From Spiractinospora alimapuensis (GTDB taxonomy: Bacteria > Actinomycetota > Actinomycetes > Streptosporangiales > Streptosporangiaceae), in the NCBI RefSeq assembly GCF_018437505.1, contig NZ_CP072467.1, positions 5,728,010 through 5,792,009 on the forward strand: a stretch of 64,000 bases of DNA, in the 5' to 3' direction. The stretch's first letter is position 1; each line of letters starts with the position of its first letter. Of this stretch, positions 24,691 to 33,382 are shown piece after piece. The notes below the pieces were generated by a model, which saw only the letters and a list, made by a program, of their open reading frames with translations, had not been told where the DNA came from and searched no databases. The position numbers were made by a program, and so were the translations under genes.

Positions 24691-26676
24691 TCACCGGCCC
24701 GCGCTCGCCGGGACGGGTGTCGCCTGGGGGCCGGTCTCCAGCCCCAGTCGCGGGTTGCGTCCAGCGCGGATGCCGTTACCGATGACGAGCACTTCCGCGA
24801 CCTCGTGCACGAGGACCACGGCGGCGAGGCCCAGTACGCCCAACAGTGCCAAGGGCATCAGGCCGACGATGATGGCGAGGGACAGCCCCACGCTCTGCCA
24901 CATGATCGACCGAGAGCGTCGGGCGTGGGCGAGTACCCGGGGGAGATGTCGCAGGTCCTCACCCATCAGGGCGACGTCCGCCGTCTCGATGGCGACGTCG
25001 GTGCCCGCCGCGCCCATCGCGACGCCGAGGTCGGCGGTCGCCAGGGCAGGGGCGTCGTTGACACCGTCACCGACCATGGCGACCGGCCCGCCTCGCCGCA
25101 GGTCCTCGACGGCGCGCGCCTTGTCCTCGGGGCGCAGCGCGGCGTGCACCGCGTCGGCGTCGATACCGGCCCGTGTCGCCAGCGCCGCGGCGGTGGCGGC
25201 GTTGTCCCCGGTGAGCATCACCACGCGGTAGCCGGACCCGCGCAGGGACGCCACGACGTCCGGTGCCTCGGGGCGCAGCTCGTCGCGGACCGCGATGGCT
25301 CCCAGCAGAGTGGTGTCGCGCTCGACCAGGACGACGGTCGCGCCGGATCGCTGCATCCGCGCCACCTCCGCCGCCAGCGTGCCGGGGTCGAGCCAGCCGG
25401 GCCGGCCCAGGCGGACAGCACGCCCCCGCAGCGATCCGGTGAGCCCGGAGCCGACGACCGACTCGACGTCGGTGGCCCGCTCCGGTCCGTGTGGTGGGGA
25501 GTCCGCGGAGTTCGCGGCGGCGGCCACGATCGCGGAGGCGAGGGGGTGCTCGCTGCGCGCCTCCAAGGCGGAGGCGACGACGAGAACCTCCTCGCGCGTG
25601 TGACCCGGGGCGGCCACGGTCTCGATCACGGTGGGCCGATTGCGGGTCAGGGTTCCGGTCTTGTCCAACGCCACGGTCCGCACGCGGCCCATCGCCTCGA
25701 GCGCGGCGCCGCCCTTGACCAGGGTGCCGTGCTTGGTGGCGGCGCCGATCGCGGCGACCACGGTGACCGGAACGGAGATGGCCAGAGCACACGGTGAGGC
25801 CGCGACCAACACGACCAGCGCGCGTTCGATCCAGGTCACCGGATCACCGAGGAAAGAACCCACCGCAGCGATCAGTGCGGCGGCGATCATCACCCCGGGG
25901 ACGAGTGGCCGGGCGACCCGGTCGGCCAGCCGCTGCCCCGTACCCCGGCGGGACTGCTCCGCCTCGACGATGGACACGATGCGGGCGAGGGAGTTGTCGG
26001 CGGCCGTGGCGGTCACGGCCACCTCCAGCGCGCCGGCGCCGTTGATGGATCCGGCGAGGGCCTCGTCGTCGGGACCGACCGCCACTGGGACCGACTCGCC
26101 GGTGATGGCGGAGGTGTCCAGAGCGCTCCGACCCGAGGTGACGGTCCCGTCGGTGGCCAGCCGTTCGCCCGGGCGAACCACCAAGGTGTCGCCGACGACG
26201 ATCGCGGCGGGATCGACGTCCCTCTGGACGCCGGCCCGCAGTACGGTGGCCTTGGCCGGAACCAGGTCCAACAGCGCGCGCAGCCCCCTGCGGGCCCGCG
26301 CCACCGAGTACTCCTCCAGTCCCTCCGCGATGGTGTAGAGCACGGCCAGCATCGCGGCCTCGCCGACCTCGCCCAGCGCCACGGCTCCGACGGCGGCGAC
26401 CGTCATCAACGTGCCCACACCGATGCGGCCCCGCGCCAGACGGCGCAGCGTGCCCGGGACGAACGTCCACCCGGCGACCGCGAGCGCGGCGGTGGTCAGG
26501 ACCAGGCCCAGCGCGTCGGGAGCCCCCGCCCATCCGGCTCCGTATCCGGCCCCCAGCAGTGCCGCCGCGACGCCGGCGAACCGGATCTCTCGGACCTCCC
26601 ACAGCCGGGCGGGGGCCGGCTCGCCCGTCGCGTCCGCGGACTCCTCGGCGTCGCAACCGCAGGCGTCACTCACCAC
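24691..26676 (-). CDS. Heavy-metal P1B-type ATPase
   Basis: Protein of 661 residues. Motifs: TGES (192-195), metal-site SPC (294-296), phosphorylated Asp338 in DKTGT, and MVGDGVNDAPAL. There is no N-terminal HMA domain, only a short CGC (Cys6, Cys8). The last helix carries HEVAEVLVIGN (His624-Glu625) instead of the Asp of Zn/Cd pumps, which recalls P1B-4 (Co/Fe/Zn) pumps with their HEG motif; the ion is therefore uncertain. Its GTG start overlaps the ArsR-type repressor gene upstream, so it is almost certainly metal-induced through that repressor and exports the metal. Confidence 0.92.
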   Translation of the reverse strand: MVSDACGCDAEESADATGEPAPARLWEVREIRFAGVAAALLGAGYGAGWAGAPDALGLVLTTAALAVAGWTFVPGTLRRLARGRIGVGTLMTVAAVGAVALGEVGEAAMLAVLYTIAEGLEEYSVARARRGLRALLDLVPAKATVLRAGVQRDVDPAAIVVGDTLVVRPGERLATDGTVTSGRSALDTSAITGESVPVAVGPDDEALAGSINGAGALEVAVTATAADNSLARIVSIVEAEQSRRGTGQRLADRVARPLVPGVMIAAALIAAVGSFLGDPVTWIERALVVLVAASPCALAISVPVTVVAAIGAATKHGTLVKGGAALEAMGRVRTVALDKTGTLTRNRPTVIETVAAPGHTREEVLVVASALEARSEHPLASAIVAAAANSADSPPHGPERATDVESVVGSGLTGSLRGRAVRLGRPGWLDPGTLAAEVARMQRSGATVVLVERDTTLLGAIAVRDELRPEAPDVVASLRGSGYRVVMLTGDNAATAAALATRAGIDADAVHAALRPEDKARAVEDLRRGGPVAMVGDGVNDAPALATADLGVAMGAAGTDVAIETADVALMGEDLRHLPRVLAHARRSRSIMWQSVGLSLAIIVGLMPLALLGVLGLAAVVLVHEVAEVLVIGNGIRAGRNPRLGLETGPQATPVPASAGR

Positions 26677-27049
26677 CCGCTCCCGAGGCTCGGCTGTCGG
26701 TCCCGTAGTTGGGGCACAGCGCGACCGCGTTCCCCGTCGCCACCAGCACGACCTCGGCGGCGGCCAACAGCTCCAACAGTTCCGGTCTGGTCAGGGAGTA
26801 GAACACCTGGCGCCCCTCGGGGCGACCGTCGACCAGCCCGCAGTCCCGTAGACAGGCCACGTGCTTGGACACGGTGGACTGCGCGAGTCCCAACTGGTCC
26901 ACCAGGTCGGCCACGCGCGCCTCGTCCTGGGCCAACCGTCGGACGATCGCGAGCCGGGTGCCGTCGGAGAGACTGTGGAACAGAGCCTCCGCGGCACCCA
27001 GGTCGTCGTCGTTTTCTTCGGGACACACCCCCGAATTTCTCATCGCCAT
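26666..27049 (-). CDS. ArsR/SmtB-family metal-responsive repressor
   Basis: Protein of 127 residues with a winged HTH (LVDQLGLAQSTVSKHVACLR) preceded by LFHSLSDGTRLAIVRRLA. Potential metal ligands are Cys9 near the N-terminus, a Cys at the recognition-helix end (CLRDCGL) and Cys in the tail (ALCPNYG), similar to CmtR/CzrA-type sensors. It overlaps the P-type ATPase gene and would release the promoter on metal binding. An inverted repeat ATCGCC-ATAC-GGCGAT lies at the start codon (27042-27057) and may be its operator. ATG 27049 and 27043 are both possible starts. Confidence 0.9.
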   Translation of the reverse strand: MAMRNSGVCPEENDDDLGAAEALFHSLSDGTRLAIVRRLAQDEARVADLVDQLGLAQSTVSKHVACLRDCGLVDGRPEGRQVFYSLTRPELLELLAAAEVVLVATGNAVALCPNYGTDSRASGAGGE

Positions 27050-27135
27050 ACGGCGATCATATTCCGAACGGGCGATTGATTGCCACAGGTGCGTGGACAC
27101 CGACCGCCGGACGGTTCCCCGCCCGGCCGGTCGAC

Positions 27136-27324
27136 TCAGATCCGCTCGTCGTGGCGTACCACGCGGAGGAACGCGCGCCACTCCCGGTGGGAGACGCTGA
27201 GCTGGCCACGGTCGGGGTGCTGGGAGTCGCGGACCAGGACCCGGCGCGCCGCCGTGCGGCACTCGACGCAGTTCGCGTCCCCGCCGGTACTGAAACTGGA
27301 TTTGGCCCACGTGTCGTCAAGCAT
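27136..27324 (-). CDS. Orphan DUF397 protein
   Basis: Protein of 62 residues with the full DUF397 pattern: WAKSSFSTGGDANCVECRTA, VLVRDSQHP and EWRAFLRVVRHDERI. AAGGAG seven bases before ATG 27324 supports the start. Unlike the DUF397 gene at 3806, there is no XRE gene beside it, so it must act with a regulator elsewhere or be a solitary copy. Confidence 0.9.
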   Translation of the reverse strand: MLDDTWAKSSFSTGGDANCVECRTAARRVLVRDSQHPDRGQLSVSHREWRAFLRVVRHDERI

Positions 27325-27736
27325 CCTGCGTCTCCTTGAATCTGTCGTGATGAGGACAGGAGAGGAGCGCGCCGCACGGTTCGGGGGCCGCTGATACCCC
27401 TCACCCACACGAACCGGGACGATCAGGACCGTCGACCGCGAGCGGAAAGCTGGTGTCCCCGCCGGGGTTCGCGGGTGCCCACTCCCGACACCACGAACCC
27501 CCGACGTCACTCGCCACAACAGCCCCACGGCAGCGCTGACTCCACCACCACCTCATCCGCGCCAACGAGCGAACGGCTCCAGGGGGATACCGGAGATGCC
27601 TCCGCCGGAGCGTCGCGGTGCGGGACCACCCCCGCCACGGCGGAGGGTGAGTCCACCGACACAATGAAAGCACCACAAACCCGATGAGTGAAGAGAAACT
27701 CCGACGAGTGTGGAGAAACCGGAGGAATCGCCTCGG
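27325..27736. other. Gene-free region
   Basis: About 410 bp between the orphan DUF397 gene and the end of the siderophore ATPase gene. It holds the DUF397 promoter region; no gene, repeat or clear terminator is visible. Confidence 0.4.
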
Positions 27737-28549
27737 TCAGCGCGTGCCGATCGGAACGACCAGAGGGCCGGCCGTCACCGGGTCGGGAATGACGGTGCAG
27801 TCGAGGCCGAAGATCTCGGCCACCAGGCCGGGCGTGAGGACTTCGGCCGGCGGGCCGCTCGCCCGGATCTCACCCCCGCGCATCGCGACAAGGAGGTCCG
27901 CGTAGCGCGCGGCCATGTTCAGGTCGTGCAGCACCATCACCACGGTGCGCCCATGGTCGCGGTTGAGCGTGGCCACGAGGTCCAGCACCTCGATCTGGTG
28001 GGACAGATCCAGATAGGTGGTCGGCTCGTCGAGCAGGAGAAGATCGGTCCCCTGGGCCAGGGCCATGGAGATCCACGCGCGTTGGCGTTGGCCACCGGAC
28101 AGTTGGTCCAGGGGGCGGGTCGCGAACTCCAACATGCCCGTCATCCCCAGCGCGTCGGCCACGACGTCGGCGTCCGTCGATGACCACTGGCGATACCACG
28201 CCTGGTGCGGATGGCGTCCGCGGGAGACGAGGTCGCCGACGGTGAGTCCCGGCGGGGCCTGCGGACTCTGCGGGAGAACGGCGATCGTGCGCGCCACTTC
28301 CCGCGGGGGAATGGAGGACAGGGGGCGCCCGTCCAGCGCCACCTGCCCGGACGTGGGACGCAGCAGCCGGCCCAACGCACGGAGCAGTGTCGACTTCCCA
28401 CACCCATTGGGGCCGATGATCGCGGTCACCGCGCCGTCCGCGACCCCGAAGTCGAGGCGATCCACGACGACGTGGTCGCCGTAGCCGAGCGTGGTGGCCT
28501 CCGCGCGCAGACGTGGTCCGGCGGTGGCGAGAGTCGGTTCGGGTGTCAC
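27737..28549 (-). CDS. Iron-siderophore ABC transporter ATP-binding protein
   Basis: Protein of 270 residues, FecE/FepC family. Walker A is GPNGCGKST, the signature is LSGGQRQRAW, Walker B is LLLLDEPTTYLDL and the switch is MVLHDLNMAARY. GTG 28549 overlaps the permease stop (GTGA), so three genes are coupled. It powers import of ferric siderophore through the two permeases encoded upstream. Confidence 0.95.
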   Translation of the reverse strand: MTPEPTLATAGPRLRAEATTLGYGDHVVVDRLDFGVADGAVTAIIGPNGCGKSTLLRALGRLLRPTSGQVALDGRPLSSIPPREVARTIAVLPQSPQAPPGLTVGDLVSRGRHPHQAWYRQWSSTDADVVADALGMTGMLEFATRPLDQLSGGQRQRAWISMALAQGTDLLLLDEPTTYLDLSHQIEVLDLVATLNRDHGRTVVMVLHDLNMAARYADLLVAMRGGEIRASGPPAEVLTPGLVAEIFGLDCTVIPDPVTAGPLVVPIGTR

Positions 28550-29676
28550 AGGCGGCCCTCCCGGTGCCGGGCGACGATCAGGTACATGAGGAACGGGGCG
28601 CCCAGGATCGCGGTGAAGATGCCCACCGGGAGCTGTGTGGGGGCGAACAGACCGGCCGCCACCTGGTCCGCCGCCAGGGTGAGGACACCCCCGAGCAGGG
28701 TCGCCGCCAGCAGCGGCGGCTGCGGGGTACGGCAGAGTCGCAACGCGATCTGGGGTGCCGCCAACGCCACGAAGGTGATGGGACCGGCGGCCGCCGTCGC
28801 CGCACAGGTGAGCAGGGCCGCGCCCACCAGCAGCCCGAGCCGCGCTCCGTTCACCCGCACGCCCAGGCCGCGCGCGGTGTCGTCCCCGAGACCGAGCGCG
28901 AACACGACACGTGCCGCCCCCAGGGACAGGGGAAGCAGTACGGCGAGCGCCACCGTGGCGGTCGCGACGCGGTCCCAGTCCGCCGCGTGCAGACTGCCGG
29001 TGAGCCATGTCTGCGCGCGGGCCGCGTCCTGCAGGTCGGTCCAGGTCAGAGCCCAGTAGACAAGGTTGCTGCAGACCAATGACGTGGCGACGCCGACCAG
29101 GAGCAGCCGGTTGCTCTGGACTCCGGACCGCCAGGACAGACCGAAGACGACCACCGCCGCCGCGAGCCCCCCGACGGCCGCCCCCATCGGTACCCCGACC
29201 TGGGCGACCGCGCCACTGATCCCGCCCGCGCTCCCGCCCAGCACGATCACGGCGACCGCACCCACCGACGCGCCCCAACCGATGCCCAGCGTGTCCGGGC
29301 TGGCCAACGGGTTGCGCGCGAGGCTCTGCAGGATCGCCCCGGCGAGCCCGAGCGCCGCGCCAACCAGCGCACCGGTCAACGCGCGGGGCATACGCAGCTC
29401 GAACACGACGAACCGTTGGCCACCGTCCCCGCCCCCCAGGAGGACCGCGAGGACGTCGGAGGTGCCCATCGGATAGTCGTCGAAGGACAACAACGCCCGC
29501 ACGAACACCACCGCCAGGACCCCGACCAGCGCCGCGCACACCAGCGCGCCGCGCGGGTGCCACGCCCACGAGACACGGCCAACCCGCAGGACCCGCCGAC
29601 CGGGCGGACGGTAGTCGCCGGTGGCCGGGGACGTCGACGCGGCGAGGTCGCCCGTGGGCTCGCTGGTGGCGGTCAC
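28546..29676 (-). CDS. Iron-siderophore ABC transporter permease (FecD-like)
   Basis: Protein of 376 residues of the FecCD family with about nine or ten transmembrane helices; typical segments are MPRALTGALVGAALGLAGAI and NPLASPDTLGI near the first third, and TAAAGPITFVALAAPQIA before the last helices. GTG 29676 overlaps the stop of the other permease by GTGA. The hydrophilic N-terminal ~40 residues are longer than usual. It forms a heterodimeric channel with its neighbour. Confidence 0.93.
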   Translation of the reverse strand: MTATSEPTGDLAASTSPATGDYRPPGRRVLRVGRVSWAWHPRGALVCAALVGVLAVVFVRALLSFDDYPMGTSDVLAVLLGGGDGGQRFVVFELRMPRALTGALVGAALGLAGAILQSLARNPLASPDTLGIGWGASVGAVAVIVLGGSAGGISGAVAQVGVPMGAAVGGLAAAVVVFGLSWRSGVQSNRLLLVGVATSLVCSNLVYWALTWTDLQDAARAQTWLTGSLHAADWDRVATATVALAVLLPLSLGAARVVFALGLGDDTARGLGVRVNGARLGLLVGAALLTCAATAAAGPITFVALAAPQIALRLCRTPQPPLLAATLLGGVLTLAADQVAAGLFAPTQLPVGIFTAILGAPFLMYLIVARHREGRL

Positions 29677-30731
29677 GACGCGATCACCCGGCTCCTGCGG
29701 ATCAGCACGATGAAGAACGGCCCGCCGAGGACCGCGAGCACGATCCCGACCTCGACCTCGCCGTTGCCCCGGATGACGCGTCCGATCACGTCGGCCACCA
29801 GGATGAGACAGGCACCCAGGAGCGTCGCGAACGGCAACAACCACCGGTGGTCCAGGCCCGTCACGGCGCGGGCGATGTGGGGAGCGGCGAGCCCGAGGAA
29901 GGCGATCGGTCCGGCGGCGGCCACTGCCGCGCCCGTCAGCAGCGCGACCCCGAGGACCCCGACCGCGCGGGTCAGTCGCACCCGCTGCCCCAGCGAGGTG
30001 GCGACGTCGTCGCCGAGGGCGAGCGCGTTCAGGCCGGGCGCGTTGGCCACGGCGAGGGCGAGCCCGGCCGCGACGAACGGCAGTACCTGCCACAGCACCT
30101 CCACCGGGCGTCCCGCGAGCGAGCCGACACGCCAGAACCGGTACACCTCGAGGCTGGCCTGGTCCAGGAGCACGATCGCCGAGGTGCAGCCGGTCAGAAG
30201 CGCCGTCATCGCCGCACCGGCCAGGACCAGCGTCACGGGGGTGGGGCCCCGGCTGCCAGCGGAGGCGACGGCGAACACCACGGCGGCCGTGAGCCCGGCG
30301 GCGCCGATGGCCAGCCAGATGTATCCGGTCAGTTCCGTGATGCCGAACAGGTACACGCCCAGCACTACGCCCAACGCCGCTCCGGAGCTCACCCCGAGGA
30401 GACCCGGTTCGGCGATGGGGTTGCGGGTGTGGCTCTGCATCAGGACGCCGGCCGCGCCCAGGGCGGCCCCGACCACGATCCCCAGCGCGGTGCGGGGAAC
30501 GCGCAGCGACCACACGACGGTGGATGCCTCCCCGCCGTCCGGCGCCGTCAGCGCCGCCCACACCTCGGCCGGCGCGAGCGTCCTACTGCCGAACAGGACG
30601 CCCGCGGCGACGCATAGCGCCAACAGGACGACCAGCGCGGCCAGGCCAAGGGGACGCCGCACGCGCGGTGACCCGAACGAACGCGCCATCCCCGGCGCCG
30701 CGGGGGACGCGGCGGGATCGGCCAGTGTCAC
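29673..30731 (-). CDS. Iron-siderophore ABC transporter permease (FecC-like)
   Basis: Protein of 352 residues, FecCD family, with VPRTALGIVVGAALGAAGVL, NPIAEPGLLGVSSGAALG and AAAGPIAFLGLAAPHIARA. GTG 30731 begins the minus-strand transporter operon; the 179 bp to the divergent binding-protein gene contain the iron box. Together with the second permease and the ATPase it makes a complete importer. Confidence 0.94.
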   Translation of the reverse strand: MTLADPAASPAAPGMARSFGSPRVRRPLGLAALVVLLALCVAAGVLFGSRTLAPAEVWAALTAPDGGEASTVVWSLRVPRTALGIVVGAALGAAGVLMQSHTRNPIAEPGLLGVSSGAALGVVLGVYLFGITELTGYIWLAIGAAGLTAAVVFAVASAGSRGPTPVTLVLAGAAMTALLTGCTSAIVLLDQASLEVYRFWRVGSLAGRPVEVLWQVLPFVAAGLALAVANAPGLNALALGDDVATSLGQRVRLTRAVGVLGVALLTGAAVAAAGPIAFLGLAAPHIARAVTGLDHRWLLPFATLLGACLILVADVIGRVIRGNGEVEVGIVLAVLGGPFFIVLIRRSRVIAS

Positions 30732-30851
30732 GGTCGGTGGCTCCTTGTCCAGGCCACGGGAGGGCGGAGAGCGACCCTCGTCTCATTTGCGGGCCACGTG
30801 TGGACATATGCGGTCACAGGCCCACATACTTCCTGATCGCGGATGATTATC

Positions 30852-30870
30852 TTAGGCAAGACAAACCTAA
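30852..30870. promoter_or_regulatory. IdeR/DtxR iron box
   Basis: The 19-bp sequence TTAGGCAAGACAAACCTAA matches 15 of 19 positions of the IdeR/DtxR consensus as I know it, with intact TTAGG and CCTAA ends. It sits 40 bp before the siderophore-binding-protein start, in the divergent promoter region, and should make the locus iron-repressed. Confidence 0.8.
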
Positions 30871-30910
30871 CTCATTGCCGTGTCATTCCTCGACTCAGGA
30901 AAGGGTCACC

Positions 30911-31891
30911 ATGCCCTCAGCTCGTCACCACCTGCCGGTCGCCGGCGGCGTGATCGCCCTCCTCCTCACCGCGGCGTGCGGGACGGACGCCGAAGGCGAC
31001 GAAACCCCCGCGGGCGACGGGGACTACCCGCTCACGGTCGAACACGCGATGGGGGAGACGGAGATCCCCGAGGTCCCGGAGACGGTGGTCGCACTCGACA
31101 CTACCTATCTCGACTCCGCCATCGCGCTGGAGGCCGAGGTCATCGGCCGCACCGACTACGCCGACAGCGGCGATATCCGGGACTACCTCGGCGAGGACGG
31201 ACAGACCTACGCCGGCGACGCCGAGGTGGTGGGCACGCTCGAGGCGCCCGACCTCGCCGCCATCGCCGCGTTGGAGCCGGACCTGATCCTCTCGGCGAAG
31301 GTGCGGCACGAGGACGTCTACGACCAGCTCGACGCCATCGCCCCCACCGTGTTCTCCGAGACCACCGGGGCCACGTGGAAGGAGAACCACCTGCTGGCGG
31401 GCGAGGCCCTGGGCCGCTCGGACCTCGCACGGGAGCAGGTCGACGACTACGAGGAACGCGCCGCCGCCCTCGGCGAGGAGATCGCCGCGGCCAACGGTGG
31501 CGACATGCCGACGATGACCCTCGCCCGCTTCGCCGGCGAGCCCACCGTGCGGCTCTACGCCCCCGAGTCCTACCCCGGGATCATCCAGGCCGACGTGGGA
31601 CTGGGGATTCCGGAGGAAGCTCCCGATGCCGCCGAGGGTGAGATCGCGGTGAACCTGAGCCAGGAGGAGATCCTGGACCTCGACGCCGACCACATCATGG
31701 TCTCCACCTGGGACGACGGCGCCGGGGAGTCGGAGGAGAAGGCGCAGGACTTCACCGGGAACCCGCTGTGGTCCCAGTTGGAGGGGGAGCAGCACGAGGT
31801 GAACGACGAGGTGTGGGTCAGCTCCGTGAGTCTCCCCGGGGCCAACAGCGTCCTCGACGAGATCGCCGACCTGTTCGACGTCCAGGCCTGA
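30911..31891 (+). CDS. Ferric-siderophore-binding lipoprotein
   Basis: Protein of 326 residues, periplasmic-binding-protein type 2 (FecB/FhuD-like). Signal peptide with lipobox TAAC, lipid on Cys23. The mature part has IPEVPETVVALDTTYLDSAI, DLAAIAALEPDLILSAKVR and a C-terminal helix, typical of class III binding proteins. GGAAAGG precedes ATG 30911. It is divergent from its permease/ATPase operon and shares the iron box with it. The siderophore type is not deducible; no biosynthetic genes are in the window. Confidence 0.93.
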   Translation: MPSARHHLPVAGGVIALLLTAACGTDAEGDETPAGDGDYPLTVEHAMGETEIPEVPETVVALDTTYLDSAIALEAEVIGRTDYADSGDIRDYLGEDGQTYAGDAEVVGTLEAPDLAAIAALEPDLILSAKVRHEDVYDQLDAIAPTVFSETTGATWKENHLLAGEALGRSDLAREQVDDYEERAAALGEEIAAANGGDMPTMTLARFAGEPTVRLYAPESYPGIIQADVGLGIPEEAPDAAEGEIAVNLSQEEILDLDADHIMVSTWDDGAGESEEKAQDFTGNPLWSQLEGEQHEVNDEVWVSSVSLPGANSVLDEIADLFDVQA

Positions 31892-31927
31892 CCGCCCGGG
31901 GCTCGTCACCCCACCACCGCACCACCA

Positions 31928-31960
31928 CGTGGGCGCGACCCGTCTCGGGTCGCGCCCACG
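31928..31960 (+). terminator. Strong hairpin terminator
   Basis: Perfect 15-bp stem (31928-31942 with 31946-31960) and a TCT loop, 37 bp after the siderophore-binding-protein stop. Confidence 0.75.
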
Positions 31961-32054
31961 GTCATGTCCGCCGAACCCCGCGCAGCCGCTCCGGTACGGC
32001 CCGCAGGAGTGGCGCGGGGTACGCCCGGGTCGTCCTCTCCCGCGAACTCATTGG

Positions 32055-32085
32055 TTGACAGATATCTGATATCTGAACTAATAAT
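32055..32085 (+). promoter_or_regulatory. Sialidase operon promoter with operator in the spacer
   Basis: A consensus -35 TTGACA (32055-32060) and a -10-like TAATAA (32079-32084) are separated by 18 bp. A 15-bp palindrome AGATATC-T-GATATCT (32060-32074) starts at the last base of the -35 box and fills most of the spacer. A repressor bound there would block RNA polymerase; the FadR-type regulator two genes downstream is the obvious candidate. Confidence 0.75.
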
Positions 32086-32111
32086 CTCCTAACGCGAGAG
32101 GAAGGTCACAC

Positions 32112-33320
32112 ATGACGGTCCCCCCACGGCGTCTCGCAGTCGCGTCCGCCTTCGTTGTCGGTCTCTCCCTCATCCACACGCCCGCCGCACACGCCGACTC
32201 GGCAGGCCCGGACCCGGTGGTCGTCTTCGAGTCCGGCACCGAGGGCTACGACACGTTCCGAATCCCCGCCATCACCCAAACCGACGACGGCACCCTGCTG
32301 GCGTTCGCCGAAGGACGGACGGACAGCGGCAGCGACCACGGAGACATCGACCTCGTCCTTCGCCGCTCCCACGACGACGGACGCACCTGGGGGGCACTCC
32401 AGGTCGTCGGCGACAACGGTCCCAACACGTTCGGTAACCCCGCTCCCGTCGTGGATCCCGCCTCTGGCGACATCGTGCTCCTCACGACGCACAACGCCGG
32501 TGAGGCCACCGAGGCCGAGATCATGCGCGGTGAAGTCACCGACGCCCAGACCCGACGCGTCCACCTGCAACGCAGCACCGACGACGGGGAGACCTGGTCG
32601 GAGCCGGAGGACATCACCGACGACGCGAAGCTGCCCGAGTGGCGGTGGTACGCCACCGGTCCGGGGCACGGCATCGCCCTGGAGGCGGAGCCGCACACGG
32701 GACGCCTCGTCATCCCCGCCAACCACTCGACCAGCCCCGACCCCGACACCGACGACACCGGCGCCGAGGACCACCACTACGGCTCCCACTCCCTCTACAG
32801 CGACGACGGCGGACGCACCTGGGACATCGGGGGTGTCGACACACCGATGGAGGGCGTCGTCAACCCCAACGAGAACACCGCGGTGGAACTCGCCAACGGT
32901 GACGTGTACTTCAACGTCCGGGACCAGAACGGTTCCAGCGACGGTGCCCGCGCCGCCACGATCAGCACCGACGGGGGCGCGTCGTTCGCCTCCCCCTTCG
33001 CGACCGTTCCCGACCTGGTGGCACCCCCGGTCCAGGGATCGGTCCTGCGCCTCAACGTCAACGCCAACGACCTGGTCGTCTTCTCCGCCCCCGGGGAGCC
33101 CGACGCGCGGCGCCGGCTGGCCCTGCGCGTCAGCTCCGACGACGCCCAGAGCTGGGAGGAGCGGGTGACCGTGTTCGACGGGCCCGTCGCCTACTCCGAC
33201 CTCACCACAACCGGCGGTCAGCACCTCGGTGTGCTCTTCGAGAACGGCGACGAACGGTCCTACGAACGCATCACCTACACGGCCGTCCCGTTCGGGCAAC
33301 TGAGGGCACCCGCGAACTGA
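32112..33320 (+). CDS. Secreted exo-alpha-sialidase
   Basis: Protein of 402 residues. Signal peptide with likely cleavage after AHA28. The catalytic arginine is in FRIP (Arg50), and SDHGDIDL (Asp75/78) probably gives the acid/base Asp. Asp-box repeats SHDDGRTW, STDDGETW, SDDGGRTW and a weaker SSDDAQSW mark the six-bladed propeller of GH33. It would release terminal sialic acids from glycoconjugates outside the cell for import by the transporter encoded downstream. AGGAAGG precedes ATG 32112. First gene of the operon. Confidence 0.93.
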   Translation: MTVPPRRLAVASAFVVGLSLIHTPAAHADSAGPDPVVVFESGTEGYDTFRIPAITQTDDGTLLAFAEGRTDSGSDHGDIDLVLRRSHDDGRTWGALQVVGDNGPNTFGNPAPVVDPASGDIVLLTTHNAGEATEAEIMRGEVTDAQTRRVHLQRSTDDGETWSEPEDITDDAKLPEWRWYATGPGHGIALEAEPHTGRLVIPANHSTSPDPDTDDTGAEDHHYGSHSLYSDDGGRTWDIGGVDTPMEGVVNPNENTAVELANGDVYFNVRDQNGSSDGARAATISTDGGASFASPFATVPDLVAPPVQGSVLRLNVNANDLVVFSAPGEPDARRRLALRVSSDDAQSWEERVTVFDGPVAYSDLTTTGGQHLGVLFENGDERSYERITYTAVPFGQLRAPAN

Positions 33321-33382
33321 CCCAGACGAGACAACCAGGCACACCGCGTGCCTGAGCGACAGCGATCGGAGCTGAGCCCACT

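Noticed and set aside
24805-25797. Plus-strand frame opposite the P-type ATPase
   Set aside because: Shadow of the high-GC codon bias; the ATPase on the other strand has all catalytic motifs.
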